This document shows, in pieces, positions 50,783 through 61,187 of a stretch of DNA of 64,000 nt (the first letter of the stretch is position 1; each line of letters opens with the position of its first letter). The DNA lies in NCBI RefSeq assembly GCF_014174215.1, contig NZ_JABEQL010000002.1, forward strand, positions 124,001-188,000, in the 5' to 3' direction. Made by a program: the position numbers and the translations under genes. The DNA comes from Gluconacetobacter tumulicola (GTDB lineage: Bacteria > Pseudomonadota > Alphaproteobacteria > Acetobacterales > Acetobacteraceae). Under the pieces are notes generated by a model that worked only from the letters and a program-made list of their open reading frames with translations, searched no databases and had not been told where the DNA came from.

Positions 50783-50802
50783 CATATCAGGAGTACGGGA
50801 TC

Positions 50803-51258
50803 ATGAGCCTGCGCGCACGTTTCATGGAAGACCTCAAGGCCGCGATGAAGGCCGGGCAGAGCGGGCAGGTTGCGACCCTGCGCATGGTCAATGCGAAGCT
50901 GAAGGACGCCGATATCGTCGCCCGCGCGCGTGGGGCGGAGGTGTCGGAAGACGAGATCGTGTCGATGCTGCGGGGGATGATCAAGTCGCGGACCGAGTCG
51001 GCCGCGATGTATCATCAGGGTGGCCGGCCCGAGCTGGCCGAGAAGGAAGAGGCCGAGATCGCGATCATCCGCGCCTATCTGCCCGCCGAGCTGGACGCGG
51101 CGACGCTGGAGGCCGCCGCGCGTGAGGCGATTGCCGAACTGGGGGCCGCGTCGATGAAGGACATGGGCAAGGTGATGGCGGCGCTGAAGGCGCGCTTCGG
51201 CGCGGCGCTGGATGCCGGCCAGGCCAGTGGCATGGTCAAGTCGCTGCTGTCTGCCTGA
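50803..51258 (+). CDS. GatB/YqeY domain protein
   Basis: A 151-residue helical protein matching YqeY: LRARFMEDLKAAMKAGQSGQ then VATLRMVNAKLKDADIV, and YLPAELDAATLEAAAREAIAEL, ending in MKDMGKVMAALKARFGAALDAGQAS. The domain equals the tRNA-binding tail of GatB; as a free-standing protein its role is unclear, probably in tRNA or amidotransferase quality control. AGGAG at 50789-50793 serves the ATG. Only 4 bp separate it from dnaG; yqeY-dnaG-rpoD is the standard macromolecular-synthesis operon of alphaproteobacteria. Confidence 0.92.
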   Translation: MSLRARFMEDLKAAMKAGQSGQVATLRMVNAKLKDADIVARARGAEVSEDEIVSMLRGMIKSRTESAAMYHQGGRPELAEKEEAEIAIIRAYLPAELDAATLEAAAREAIAELGAASMKDMGKVMAALKARFGAALDAGQASGMVKSLLSA

Positions 51259-51262
51259 CGCG

Positions 51263-53095
51263 GTGGCGCTCGACCCCGCCTTTCTGGAAGAGCTTCGGGC
51301 CCGCACGCCGATCGCCGCCGTGATCGGGCGGCGGACCCGGCTGATCCGTTCGGGACGGAACTGGAAGGCGTGCTGCCCCTTCCATGGTGAAAAGACGCCG
51401 TCCTTCTACGTCTATGACGATCATTTCCATTGTTTCGGATGTGGCGCGCATGGCGATGTGATCACGTTCGTGATGCAGAGCGAGGGGCGGGGCTTTCCCG
51501 AAGTGGTTGCCGAACTGGCGGCCGAGGCCGGGCTGGAGGTGCCGCGCGCCAGCCCCCAGCAACGCGAGAACGAGCAGCGTATCCGCGATCTGGCGGAAGT
51601 GCTGGAGCTGGTCCAGGCCGCCTGGGTACGGCGGCTGCATGCGCCGGAAGGGCGGGGCGGGCTGGCTTATCTGCGCGGGCGCGGCCTGTCCGACGAGACG
51701 ATTGCCGGTTTCGGGCTGGGCTGGTCGGGCGACGGCAGGGGCGGTCTGCTGGAGGAATTGCGCCCGAAGGGGGTGACGCAGGACCTGCTGCTCAGGGCCG
51801 GGCTGATGCGGATGGACGATGAGGGGCGGCCGAAGGGCGAGCTGTTCTTCAACCGCGTCACCTTTCCGATCCGGGACCGCAAGGGGATGCTGGTGTCGTT
51901 CGGTGGGCGCATCCTGGGGGATGGGCAGCCGAAATATCTCAACGGGCCGGAAACCGAGCTGTTCTCCAAGCGGCGGGTGCTGTTCGGCATGGATCGTGCC
52001 CGCAGTGCCCTGCGGATGGCGCGGCCGCGCGGGGCGCCGCCGGTCGAGTTGCTGGTGGTCGAGGGGTATATGGATGTCATTGCCCTGCACCAGGCCGGAT
52101 TCCCGGGTGCGGTGGCCCCGCTGGGCACGGCCCTGACGCCTGAGCAGATGGAGGCGTTGTGGCGTCTGGCGCCGGCGCCGATCCTGTGTTTCGACGGGGA
52201 CGCGGCCGGGCAGCGCGCGGCGGTGAAGGCGGCCGAGACGGCGCTGCCGCTGCTGTCGATCGAGCGGACGGTCCGGTTTTGCTCCCTGCCTGAGGGGGAG
52301 GATCCCGACAGCCTGCTGCGCGCGCGGGGCACCGGTGCGGTTGCTTCCCTGGTGGAAGGCGCGCGGCCGCTGAGTGCGGTTCTGTTCGAATTGCTGACCC
52401 AGGGGGTGCGCGATCCGGGGCCCGAGCAGCGGGCGGCGTTGCGCCGGCGGCTGACCGACGCGGCGGCGATGATTGCCGACAAGGGGCTGGCCGCGGAATA
52501 TCGTTCGACCCTGATCGATCGGTTTTTCGAGACCTATCGGCGCCGGCCGGGTGGTGGGCCGCGACGTGAGGGGGCGGTCCGGTCCTCCGTCGCGTCGGTG
52601 GCTGCGGCGCCATTCGATGCCCTGGCGGCGACGGAGGAGCGCATGCGGATTCTGACTGCGATCCTGCTGCGTCATCCCGCGCTGCTGCCGGAGGTCGAGG
52701 ATGCCTATTGCCGGCTGGACCTGCCGCCGGCGCTGGGCCGGGTCCGGGCGGGGCTGATGGATGCGGCCTCGGAAGATGCCCTGACGGATGCTGGCGCGCT
52801 GGCCGCCCGGCTGGACGAGGCCGGTCTGACGGAGGAACGGACCGCCGTGCTGTCTGCCCGGCCGCTGCCGATGGCGCTGAGCGCGCCGGACGACCTGATG
52901 GCGGTCGATGTGGCGCAGGAATGGTGGCATTTCTATGCGCTGATGAATGTCCGCCAGTTCGGCGAGGATCTGCGGATGGATACCGAACGGATGTGTGCCG
53001 GCACGCTGGACGAGCGGGCGTGGGCCAGCCTGCGCCCCCGGCTGCTGGCCTGGGAGGCCCTGCGGCGAGGAGAAATATCCTCCGACGATGGATGA
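51263..53095 (+). CDS. dnaG: DNA primase
   Basis: A 610-residue primase that makes RNA primers for replication. The N-terminal zinc finger is complete (Cys38, His41, Cys57, Cys60, in CCPFHGEKTPSF and HCFGCGAHGD); the TOPRIM part follows with VEGYMDVIALHQAG and FDGDAAGQRAA; the C-terminal ~150 residues bind DnaB helicase. A GTG at 51263 gives the family N-terminus (VALDPAFLEELRART). No Shine-Dalgarno sequence stands before it, so it probably depends on coupling to yqeY 4 bp upstream. Followed after 217 bp by rpoD. Confidence 0.96.
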   Translation: MALDPAFLEELRARTPIAAVIGRRTRLIRSGRNWKACCPFHGEKTPSFYVYDDHFHCFGCGAHGDVITFVMQSEGRGFPEVVAELAAEAGLEVPRASPQQRENEQRIRDLAEVLELVQAAWVRRLHAPEGRGGLAYLRGRGLSDETIAGFGLGWSGDGRGGLLEELRPKGVTQDLLLRAGLMRMDDEGRPKGELFFNRVTFPIRDRKGMLVSFGGRILGDGQPKYLNGPETELFSKRRVLFGMDRARSALRMARPRGAPPVELLVVEGYMDVIALHQAGFPGAVAPLGTALTPEQMEALWRLAPAPILCFDGDAAGQRAAVKAAETALPLLSIERTVRFCSLPEGEDPDSLLRARGTGAVASLVEGARPLSAVLFELLTQGVRDPGPEQRAALRRRLTDAAAMIADKGLAAEYRSTLIDRFFETYRRRPGGGPRREGAVRSSVASVAAAPFDALAATEERMRILTAILLRHPALLPEVEDAYCRLDLPPALGRVRAGLMDAASEDALTDAGALAARLDEAGLTEERTAVLSARPLPMALSAPDDLMAVDVAQEWWHFYALMNVRQFGEDLRMDTERMCAGTLDERAWASLRPRLLAWEALRRGEISSDDG

Positions 53096-53180
53096 AGTTA
53101 TGGGGCCTGACACATGCCGGGCCTTGACTTTGGCGGGTGAATCGACCACCTGCACACCACTTGTAATTTGTCAGATGCGA

Positions 53181-53186
53181 TAGAAT
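53181..53186 (+). promoter_or_regulatory. Possible -10 box upstream of rpoD
   Basis: TAGAAT lies 127 bp before the rpoD start, preceded at 17 bp by CACTTG, a poor -35 box. The 217-bp dnaG-rpoD gap makes a separate rpoD promoter likely, as in many alphaproteobacteria. A TTGACT at 53124-53129 has no -10 partner at the usual distance. Confidence 0.3.
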
Positions 53187-53312
53187 GGCCGTTTCGTATC
53201 CGGAGGTTTGCATCCCACGCGCTATGGTGGGACCGGATAGGGGGCAGGGCCGGCGATGCCGTGGCGCGGCGAAAGCGTGGCGGCGGGTTAGCGCTTAGGG
53301 ATAGGGCAGGCG

Positions 53313-55249
<1,937 letters not shown>

Positions 55250-55250
<1 letters not shown>

Positions 55251-55414
55251 GAGCCTGACCGAAAATGTGGGCTGGTGAGCGAGAGCGGGCCGCTGGGGCC
55301 GCGCCCGGCGTGTGTTTCCGAGCATCGGAGCGGAGCGGCCTTGACGGCCGTGAGCACCGAAGCACAGGAAATGCGCGTCGGATCGCCATCAGCGCGCATT
55401 TCCGGTCAGGCTCT
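55250..55414 (+). repeat. Structured intergenic repeat, full copy C
   Basis: A 165-bp element starting on the last base of the rpoD stop codon. Terminal arms AGAGCCTGACCGAAAATG (55250-55267) and CATTTCCGGTCAGGCTCT (55397-55414) are 17/18 complementary. GCGTGTGTTTCC (55308-55319) pairs with GGAAATGCGCGT by Watson-Crick and G-U pairs, while GGAAATGCGCG (55367-55377) can instead pair perfectly with CGCGCATTTCC (55393-55403). The two pairings exclude each other. Confidence 0.85.
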
Positions 55415-55437
55415 GAGGGCCGGGTGTCGTGAATGCG

Positions 55438-56004
55438 ATGATCGGGTCCGGGCCGACGACCCGGATCGTCGTCGACGTGACGTTCCTGTGCATGGACGCG
55501 CCGCCTGCGGGCGTCGCGCCCGTGCTGCCGGATGCGTATCGGATCGTGCGTCAGCCGGCGCCGGACTTCGCCTTCTACCGGCTTCTCTATGACGGTGTGG
55601 GGCAGGATTATTGCTGGTGGATGCGCCGGGTCATGCCCGAGCGGGAGCTGACCGCCCTGCTGCGCGATCCGCGCGTCGAGGTGCATGTCCTGTGGCGGGG
55701 CGAGGAGATCTGCGGGTTCTTCGAGCTGGATCGGCAGGTGCCCGACGAGGTCAATCTGGCCTATTTCGGCCTGATGCCGGGGCAGATCGGGTTGGGGATC
55801 GGGTGGATTTTCCTGCGGGCCGCCCTTGACGTCGCGTGGGCGGCGCGGCCCCAGAGCGTGCGGGTGAATACCTGCTCGGCCGATCATCCCAGGGCGCTGG
55901 AGACCTATCTGCAGGCCGGATTCCGCCAGGTACGCACGGTACGCGAGGTGTGGGATATTCCCGACCGGCTGGGGATGAGCGTGCCGTCCTGGCTGCGTGT
56001 GTAG
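55438..56004 (+). CDS. GNAT-family acetyltransferase
   Basis: A 188-residue protein with the GNAT layout: the acyl-CoA core strand FFELDRQVPDEVNLAYFGLM, the loop PGQIGLGIGWIFLRAALD in place of the usual Q/R-x-x-G-x-G/A pyrophosphate loop, and NTCSADHPRALETYLQAGFR as the C-terminal signature. It would acetylate an amine of a small molecule or protein; the substrate is unknown. A GTG at 55429 is an alternative start 3 codons up. It lies just after repeat C and ahead of the ribosomal protein operon. Confidence 0.82.
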   Translation: MIGSGPTTRIVVDVTFLCMDAPPAGVAPVLPDAYRIVRQPAPDFAFYRLLYDGVGQDYCWWMRRVMPERELTALLRDPRVEVHVLWRGEEICGFFELDRQVPDEVNLAYFGLMPGQIGLGIGWIFLRAALDVAWAARPQSVRVNTCSADHPRALETYLQAGFRQVRTVREVWDIPDRLGMSVPSWLRV

Positions 56005-56157
56005 TTTTTCCTTGTGATCGGGTGGGGTTTGTGCTTCACACCCCTCCTTCCCTGCTCGGGCGCGGCATCGCCCCGGCTATACCCATGCCCCCCGGGAGGG
56101 GCGCCGTGCGGACCGTGTCCGAGGCGGCCGGGTTGACCTTATCCGAAGGGAGTTCCC

Positions 56158-56628
56158 ATGCCGTTATATGAGACCGTGTTCATCGCACGGAATGACGTGT
56201 CGCAGCAGCAGGTCGAAGCCGTCGCCGACGGAATCGCCACCCTGCTGGAGACTGACGGCGGCGCCGTCAAGAAGCGCGAATATTGGGGCCTGCGCAGCCT
56301 GGCTTATCGCATCAAGAAGAACCGCAAGGGGCACTACATGCTCCTGGGTCTGGATGCGAAGCCGGAGACGATCAAGGAGATCGAGCGCCAGCTGAGCCTC
56401 AACGAGGACGTGATGCGCGTCCTGACCCTGCGCGTCGAAGAGATCGACGAGGCGCCGTCCGTGATCCTGTCCCGCAAGGGCGACGAGCGCGAGCGCGGTT
56501 TCCGTGGTCCGAAGCCGGCCGGCCGGTTCGAGAGCGGCCGCGGCGGTCCCCGTCGCAGCTATGACGACCGCGAGGAATTCCGCGCCCGCAATGACGAGCC
56601 GCGCGATACCGACGGCGAAGCGGAGTAA
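56158..56628 (+). CDS. rpsF: 30S ribosomal protein S6
   Basis: A 156-residue S6: MPLYETVFIARNDVSQQQVE at the start and the RVLTLRVEEIDEAPSVILSR core, followed by a 45-residue Arg/Gly/Asp tail (FRGPKPAGRFESGRGG and onward) that is longer than in E. coli and looks disordered. It binds S18 on the platform of the small subunit. Start ATG after GAAGGGAG. First gene of rpsF-rpsR-rplI. The 153-bp leader holds the GC-rich hairpin region expected to bind S6:S18, but I cannot fix the CCG motif by eye. Confidence 0.97.
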   Translation: MPLYETVFIARNDVSQQQVEAVADGIATLLETDGGAVKKREYWGLRSLAYRIKKNRKGHYMLLGLDAKPETIKEIERQLSLNEDVMRVLTLRVEEIDEAPSVILSRKGDERERGFRGPKPAGRFESGRGGPRRSYDDREEFRARNDEPRDTDGEAE

Positions 56629-56634
56629 GAATCC

Positions 56635-56910
56635 ATGTCCGACACCACCGAAATCAATCCCGCCGCCCGTCGCACGGCTGTGGGCGCCCGTCGGCCGTTC
56701 TATCGCCGTCGCAAGTCCTGCCCGTTCTCCGGCCCCAACGCGCCGAAGATCGACTACAAGGACGTGCGTCTGCTCAGCCGCTTCCTGTCCGAGCGCGGCA
56801 AGATCGTGCCGAGCCGCATTACCGCCGTTTCGGCGAAGAAGCAGCGCGAGCTGGCCCAGGCGATCAAGCGGGCCCGCTTCCTGGCCCTGCTGCCCTACAT
56901 CGTCGGTTGA
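56635..56910 (+). CDS. rpsR: 30S ribosomal protein S18
   Basis: A 91-residue S18 with the conserved [20 protein letters not shown] entry, [20 protein letters not shown] centre and [16 protein letters not shown] end. It pairs with S6 on the 30S platform. It retains a Cys near the N-terminus (KSCPF), as in zinc-binding forms, but only one Cys, so it is probably zinc-independent. It follows rpsF by 6 bp and leads to rplI by 12 bp. Confidence 0.97.
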   Translation: MSDTTEINPAARRTAVGARRPFYRRRKSCPFSGPNAPKIDYKDVRLLSRFLSERGKIVPSRITAVSAKKQRELAQAIKRARFLALLPYIVG

Positions 56911-56922
56911 GGGAGGCAGATC

Positions 56923-57489
56923 ATGTCCGCAGTAGAACTGATCCTGCTCCAGCGCGTCGAGAATCTGGGGCAGATGGGCGAGATCGTGAAGGTGAAGCCG
57001 GGTTATGCCCGTAACTTCCTTCTGCCCCAGGGCAAGGCGATCCGTGCCAACGGCATGAACCGCGAGCGCTTCGAGCGCGAGCGCGTGCAGCTGGAGGCGC
57101 TGAACCTGAAGCGTCGCGAGGAGGCCGAGCGCCTGTCCGAGCGCATGCATGGCCTGTCCGTCATCCTGATCCGTCAGGCCGGCGACAGCGGCAGCCTGTA
57201 TGGCTCGGTCACGACCCGTGACGTGGCTGACGCCACCACGGCTGCCGGGCTGACGATCGCGCGCACCCAGGTGGTCCTGGAGCACCCGATCAAGCAGTTG
57301 GGCCTGTACACCGTGCGCGTGGCGCTGCACCCGGAAGTCTCGATCCCCGTCACGGTCAACGTGGCGCGTTCGGAAGAGGAAGCCGAGCGCCAGGCACGCG
57401 GCGAGGCCATCGGCGTCGAAGACGAGCCTGCCGGTTTCGTCGAGGAAGCGCTGATCGAAGAGACGGAAGAGGCCCCGGCCGAAGCCTGA
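56923..57489 (+). CDS. rplI: 50S ribosomal protein L9
   Basis: A 188-residue L9: the N-terminal 23S-binding domain ([20 protein letters not shown] then [14 protein letters not shown]), a long connecting helix and the C-terminal domain, then an acidic tail ([15 protein letters not shown]) beyond the ~150 residues of E. coli L9. It stabilises the L1 stalk base of 23S rRNA. Last gene of the operon; a clear terminator follows. Confidence 0.97.
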   Translation: MSAVELILLQRVENLGQMGEIVKVKPGYARNFLLPQGKAIRANGMNRERFERERVQLEALNLKRREEAERLSERMHGLSVILIRQAGDSGSLYGSVTTRDVADATTAAGLTIARTQVVLEHPIKQLGLYTVRVALHPEVSIPVTVNVARSEEEAERQARGEAIGVEDEPAGFVEEALIEETEEAPAEA

Positions 57490-57523
57490 TCGACCTGCGC
57501 GGCGCAGACGCGCCAGAGCTGCG

Positions 57524-57558
57524 AAAGGCCCGGAAGAGTTCGCTCTTCCGGGCCTTTT
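57524..57558 (+). terminator. Rho-independent terminator of rpsF-rpsR-rplI
   Basis: AAAGGCCCGGAAGAG-TTCG-CTCTTCCGGGCCTTT is a perfect 15-bp stem with a stable UUCG loop and a T4 run (57555-57558), 34 bp after the rplI stop. Confidence 0.95.
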
Positions 57559-57648
57559 GTCGTTGAAAAGGCACCGAAAGCATCTTCGCCCGTTCTTTAC
57601 GAATGGCGCCGCAGACTCCATGCTGTCCGGCGGACGGAAGGGAGCTGA

Positions 57649-58911
57649 ATGATGACGCCCGTGATCGACCGGATCTTTCGCAGCTTCATCACGCAGGGAC
57701 GGCTGGATATCGTCTTTTCGGACGGGTCGCGGCGGACCTATGTCGGGACGCCAGGTCCGGTCGCGGCCATGCGGATTCTCGCGCCTTCGGTGGAGCGGCG
57801 GCTGATCGCCAATCCCGGACTGGCCTTTGGCGAAGCCTATATGGACGGGCTGGTCGAGCCGGTGGGCTGCACGCTGTACGACCTGCTGGATCTGCTGATG
57901 ACCAACAGCATGAACGCCGGCCATATCGGCGAAGCCGTGGCGGCGGTGATTCGCTATGGCAAGCGGACCTGGACCCAGTTCAACCCGGCATGGCGGTCGC
58001 GGCGGAACGTCGCGCATCATTACGACCTGAACGGGGCGTTGTACGACCTGTTCCTGGATAGCGACAGGCAATATTCCTGCGCCTATTTCCCGCGGGGGGA
58101 CGAGACGCTGGAAGAAGCGCAGGTGGCCAAGAAGCGGCATATCGCAGCCAAGCTGCGCCTGGACCGGCCGGACCTGGAGGTGCTGGATATCGGCAGTGGC
58201 TGGGGCGGCATGGCGCTGACGCTGGCGCGGGAGTATGGCGCGCGGGTCACGGGCATTACCCTGTCGGAAGAGCAGCTTGCCGTGTCGCGCCGCCGGGCCA
58301 TGGAAGAAGGGCTGGCGGACCGGGTCCGGTTCGAACTGGTGGATTATCGGGACGTGACGCGACGCTTCGACCGCATCGTGTCGGTCGGCATGTTCGAGCA
58401 TGTCGGGGTTGGTCATTACCGACAGTTTTTCGACCTGGTGCGGACGATCCTGGCGCCGGACGGGGTGATGCTGCTGCATTCCATCGGGCGCAATGACGGG
58501 CCGGGATCGACCAATCCGTGGATCGACCGCTACATCTTTCCCGGCGGCTATTCGCCGGCGCTGAGCGAGACCTTTGCCGCGATCGAGACGGCGGGGCTAT
58601 GGGTGACGGATTGCGAAATCCTGCGCCTGCATTACGCGCAGACCATCGCCCACTGGCGGGAGCGTTTCGCCGCCAACCGCCACCGCGTGGCCGCGCTGTA
58701 TGACGAACGGTTCTGCCGGATGTTCGAATTCTATCTGGCCGGGGCGGAGCTGTCGTTCCGTGTCCAGGGCCATCTGAATTTCCAGTTGCAGATTACCCGC
58801 TCGATCGATGCGGTGCCGTTGACCCGCGATTACATGTTCGAGGTCGAGCGGGAAGCTGCCGCCCCGCCGGGCCGCCGGGGGCTTGCCCGCAAGGCTCGGA
58901 CATCGGGGTAG
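57649..58911 (+). CDS. cfa: Cyclopropane-fatty-acyl-phospholipid synthase
   Basis: A 420-residue SAM enzyme. The N-terminal domain is followed by the methyltransferase fold with VLDIGSGWGGMALTLAREYG and GITLSEEQLAVSRRRA, and the family C-terminus MFEFYLAGAELSFRVQGHLN. It methylenates unsaturated phospholipid chains in the membrane, important for acid and ethanol tolerance in acetic acid bacteria (family knowledge). The ATG at 57649 follows GGAAGGGAG; a second ATG is one codon later. Convergent with rsmA, 21 bp apart. Confidence 0.95.
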   Translation: MMTPVIDRIFRSFITQGRLDIVFSDGSRRTYVGTPGPVAAMRILAPSVERRLIANPGLAFGEAYMDGLVEPVGCTLYDLLDLLMTNSMNAGHIGEAVAAVIRYGKRTWTQFNPAWRSRRNVAHHYDLNGALYDLFLDSDRQYSCAYFPRGDETLEEAQVAKKRHIAAKLRLDRPDLEVLDIGSGWGGMALTLAREYGARVTGITLSEEQLAVSRRRAMEEGLADRVRFELVDYRDVTRRFDRIVSVGMFEHVGVGHYRQFFDLVRTILAPDGVMLLHSIGRNDGPGSTNPWIDRYIFPGGYSPALSETFAAIETAGLWVTDCEILRLHYAQTIAHWRERFAANRHRVAALYDERFCRMFEFYLAGAELSFRVQGHLNFQLQITRSIDAVPLTRDYMFEVEREAAAPPGRRGLARKARTSG

Positions 58912-58932
58912 GGGGGCGCCCGTTCCGGCTCG

Positions 58933-59793
58933 TCAGGCGGTGCGGGAGGCGTGGCAGCGTGCCAGCCGGTCGAATTCGGCGATCGACAGGGTTTCCGCCC
59001 GCCGTTCGCCGCGGATGCCGGCCTTGTCCAGCAGGGTTTCGCCGCCGATCCCGCGCAGGGAGCCGCGCAGCATCTTGCGCCGCTGGCCGAAGGCTGCGGC
59101 CGTGACCTGTTCCATGGCCCGGAACAGGGCGGGTTCGGGCTGGATGTCGTGCGGGGTCAGGCTGACGACGGCCGAATGGACCTTGGGCGGTGGGGAGAAG
59201 GCGCCGGGGGGGATGCGCATGACCATGCTGGCCTGGCTGGTCCATTGGGCCAGCACCGCCAGGCGGCCATAATGGCTGGTGTCGGGCGCGGCGCAGATCC
59301 GCTCGGCCACTTCCATCTGGAACATCAGGGTCAGCCGTTCCCACGATGCGGCCTGGCGCAGCCAGCCGACCAGCAGTGGGGTGCCGACATTATAGGGCAG
59401 GTTGGCGATGATCTGGCGCGGTGCGGGGCAGAGTTCCGTCAGGTCGCGCGTCGTCGCGTCGGCTTCCACCAGCCGTAACCGGTCGGGGAAATGGGCGACC
59501 AGCTCCTCGATGACGGCGACGGCCCTGCGGTCGATTTCCACCGCCGTCACGCTTGCGGCCGGGGTGGCCAGCAGGGAGCGGGTCAGGCCGCCGGGACCGG
59601 GGCCGACCTCGACCACATGCCGGCCGGTCAGGTCGCCGGCCAGGGCGGCGATCCGCGCGGTGATACCGGGATCGAGCAGGAAATGCTGGCCCAGCGCCTT
59701 GCGGGCGTCCAGCCCGTGGCGGGAGATGACGTCGCGCAGCGGCTCATGGGACGGATCGGGGACGGACATGGCCGGGTCGTCGGTGCTGGTCAC
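58933..59793 (-). CDS. rsmA: 16S rRNA adenine-N6,N6 dimethyltransferase
   Basis: A 286-residue KsgA/RsmA. It has RKALGQHFLLDPGITARIA, the SAM-binding VVEVGPGPGGLTRSLL and the catalytic NLPYNVGTPLL. It dimethylates two adenines at the 3' end of 16S rRNA during late 30S assembly. The GTG start at 59793 is set by its 4-bp overlap with the surA stop. pdxA, which usually lies between surA and rsmA, is missing here. Confidence 0.96.
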   Translation of the reverse strand: MTSTDDPAMSVPDPSHEPLRDVISRHGLDARKALGQHFLLDPGITARIAALAGDLTGRHVVEVGPGPGGLTRSLLATPAASVTAVEIDRRAVAVIEELVAHFPDRLRLVEADATTRDLTELCPAPRQIIANLPYNVGTPLLVGWLRQAASWERLTLMFQMEVAERICAAPDTSHYGRLAVLAQWTSQASMVMRIPPGAFSPPPKVHSAVVSLTPHDIQPEPALFRAMEQVTAAAFGQRRKMLRGSLRGIGGETLLDKAGIRGERRAETLSIAEFDRLARCHASRTA

Positions 59794-61187
59794 ACTTTCG
59801 ACCGGATGTCGATGACCGCGCGGCGGCGCAGGTCGCGGTTCAACTGCCGCGATGTCTGTTCCACCCGCTCGTTCATCAACTGGTCCGCGATTTCGCTGGG
59901 CGTCTGCTGGGCGAAATTCTTCTGCTGGCGCGCGCAGACCATCAGCACGGCGATACCGTCGCCCGAGACCAGGGGATGGCTGGCCTGGCCGGGGGGCAGG
60001 TTGGCCAGAATCTGCTGCATCTGCGGATTGATGCGCTCCAGTTGCAGCTCGCCGGGGTTGGCGGGGCGCTTGTCGCCGTACCGGTGGTTCGCCGCCTCGA
60101 GATCGGCGCAGGAATGCGTGCTGGCGACAAGCTGCTGGGCCTGTTGCAGCATCGCGCGCTGCTGCTCCGAAGGGGCCTGGGGATTGAGCGGCGTGGTAAA
60201 GGGCAGGTAGGCCTGACGCAGCGTCAGCAGCGTGCCCATCTGATGGCCGATGACGCGGCGGCCGTTCAGCGTGGCGATGACATAGCCGCCGGCGACGCGG
60301 ATCGGGTTTGAGATGGCGCCTTCCGGCATGGCGCGTGCGACGGCGACCACTTCCGGGTCCAGGCTGTCTTCCTGCACCCAGCCCATCATGCCGCCTTCCA
60401 GCGCCGTCTGGCTCTGAGAGAACTGGGCGGCGACGATGGGGAAGGGCGCGCCGTTGCGCAGTTCCTGGATGATCGTCTGGGTGAATTTGAGCTCGTCCTC
60501 GGAATGACGGGCGTCATCGACCGGGATGAAGATCTCGCTCATCAGATATTGCGACTTGCCGTCTTCGCGGCGCAGCGCTTCCTCGCGCTGCGCGATCTCG
60601 GCGGCGGTGGTGCGGCCGCGCGATCCCATTTCCTCGCGCAGGACCTGGGTCCAGCCCAGCTGCACCCGGATCTGGTCGATCATGGTGGTCAGGGAAATGC
60701 CGTCGGCGGCCAGATGGTCGCGCAGGGCATTGTGGGGCATGTTGTTGCGGCGCTCGATATCGGCGATCGAGGCGGCGATCTGCTCGGGCGGCACGTTGAT
60801 GTGGCGCGAGAGCATTTCCTGCTGGCGCAGGCGCTCGTCGATCAGCTGGCGGACGATCTGCGGGCGCAGGCGGGCCATCAGGTCGTCGGTCAGGTCCAGG
60901 CCGGCGGACAGGGCGAACAGGCGGCCGCGATTGTCCACGTCACGCCGCGTCAGCACCGTGCCGTTGATGACGGCGACGATCGAATCCTGGGGGATCGAGC
61001 CGTCCGAGGCCTCGGCGGCTGGTTTCGGTGCCAGCGCATGCGCGGCATCTGCCGGCACGATCGCACCTGCCGTCCAGGCCGCCAGCCCGGCGGCCGCGAT
61101 ACGGGCCATGAGGTTCGATGGAAATCCGGTCGGGGAAGGGCGGCGTCGCATTCTGTTCGGTCTCTCGCGCGTCGTCGGGTCAGCCAT
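59790..61187 (-). CDS. surA: Periplasmic peptidyl-prolyl isomerase and chaperone SurA
   Basis: A 465-residue exported chaperone: signal peptide (LMARIAAAGLAAWTAGAIVPADAAHA), N-terminal SurA domain (GSIPQDSIVAVINGTVLTRRD), then two parvulin-type regions (QYLMSEIFIPVDDARHSEDE and the ISNPIRVAGGYVIATLNGRR part). It escorts outer-membrane proteins such as LptD through the periplasm. The ATG at 61187 overlaps the lptD stop by 8 bp (ATGGCTGA); the frame reaches 61196 but the later start fits coupling. The parvulin active sites look partly degenerate, so chaperoning may dominate. Confidence 0.94.
   Translation of the reverse strand: MADPTTRERPNRMRRRPSPTGFPSNLMARIAAAGLAAWTAGAIVPADAAHALAPKPAAEASDGSIPQDSIVAVINGTVLTRRDVDNRGRLFALSAGLDLTDDLMARLRPQIVRQLIDERLRQQEMLSRHINVPPEQIAASIADIERRNNMPHNALRDHLAADGISLTTMIDQIRVQLGWTQVLREEMGSRGRTTAAEIAQREEALRREDGKSQYLMSEIFIPVDDARHSEDELKFTQTIIQELRNGAPFPIVAAQFSQSQTALEGGMMGWVQEDSLDPEVVAVARAMPEGAISNPIRVAGGYVIATLNGRRVIGHQMGTLLTLRQAYLPFTTPLNPQAPSEQQRAMLQQAQQLVASTHSCADLEAANHRYGDKRPANPGELQLERINPQMQQILANLPPGQASHPLVSGDGIAVLMVCARQQKNFAQQTPSEIADQLMNERVEQTSRQLNRDLRRRAVIDIRSKV

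Noticed and set aside
53124..53152. TTGACT box as a sigma-70 or heat-shock promoter for rpoD
   Set aside because: No matching -10 element at 16-18 bp.
56164..58479. A 771-codon minus-strand open frame opposite rpsF-rpsR-rplI and cfa
   Set aside because: Opposes four certain genes and a perfect terminator; no recognisable domain.
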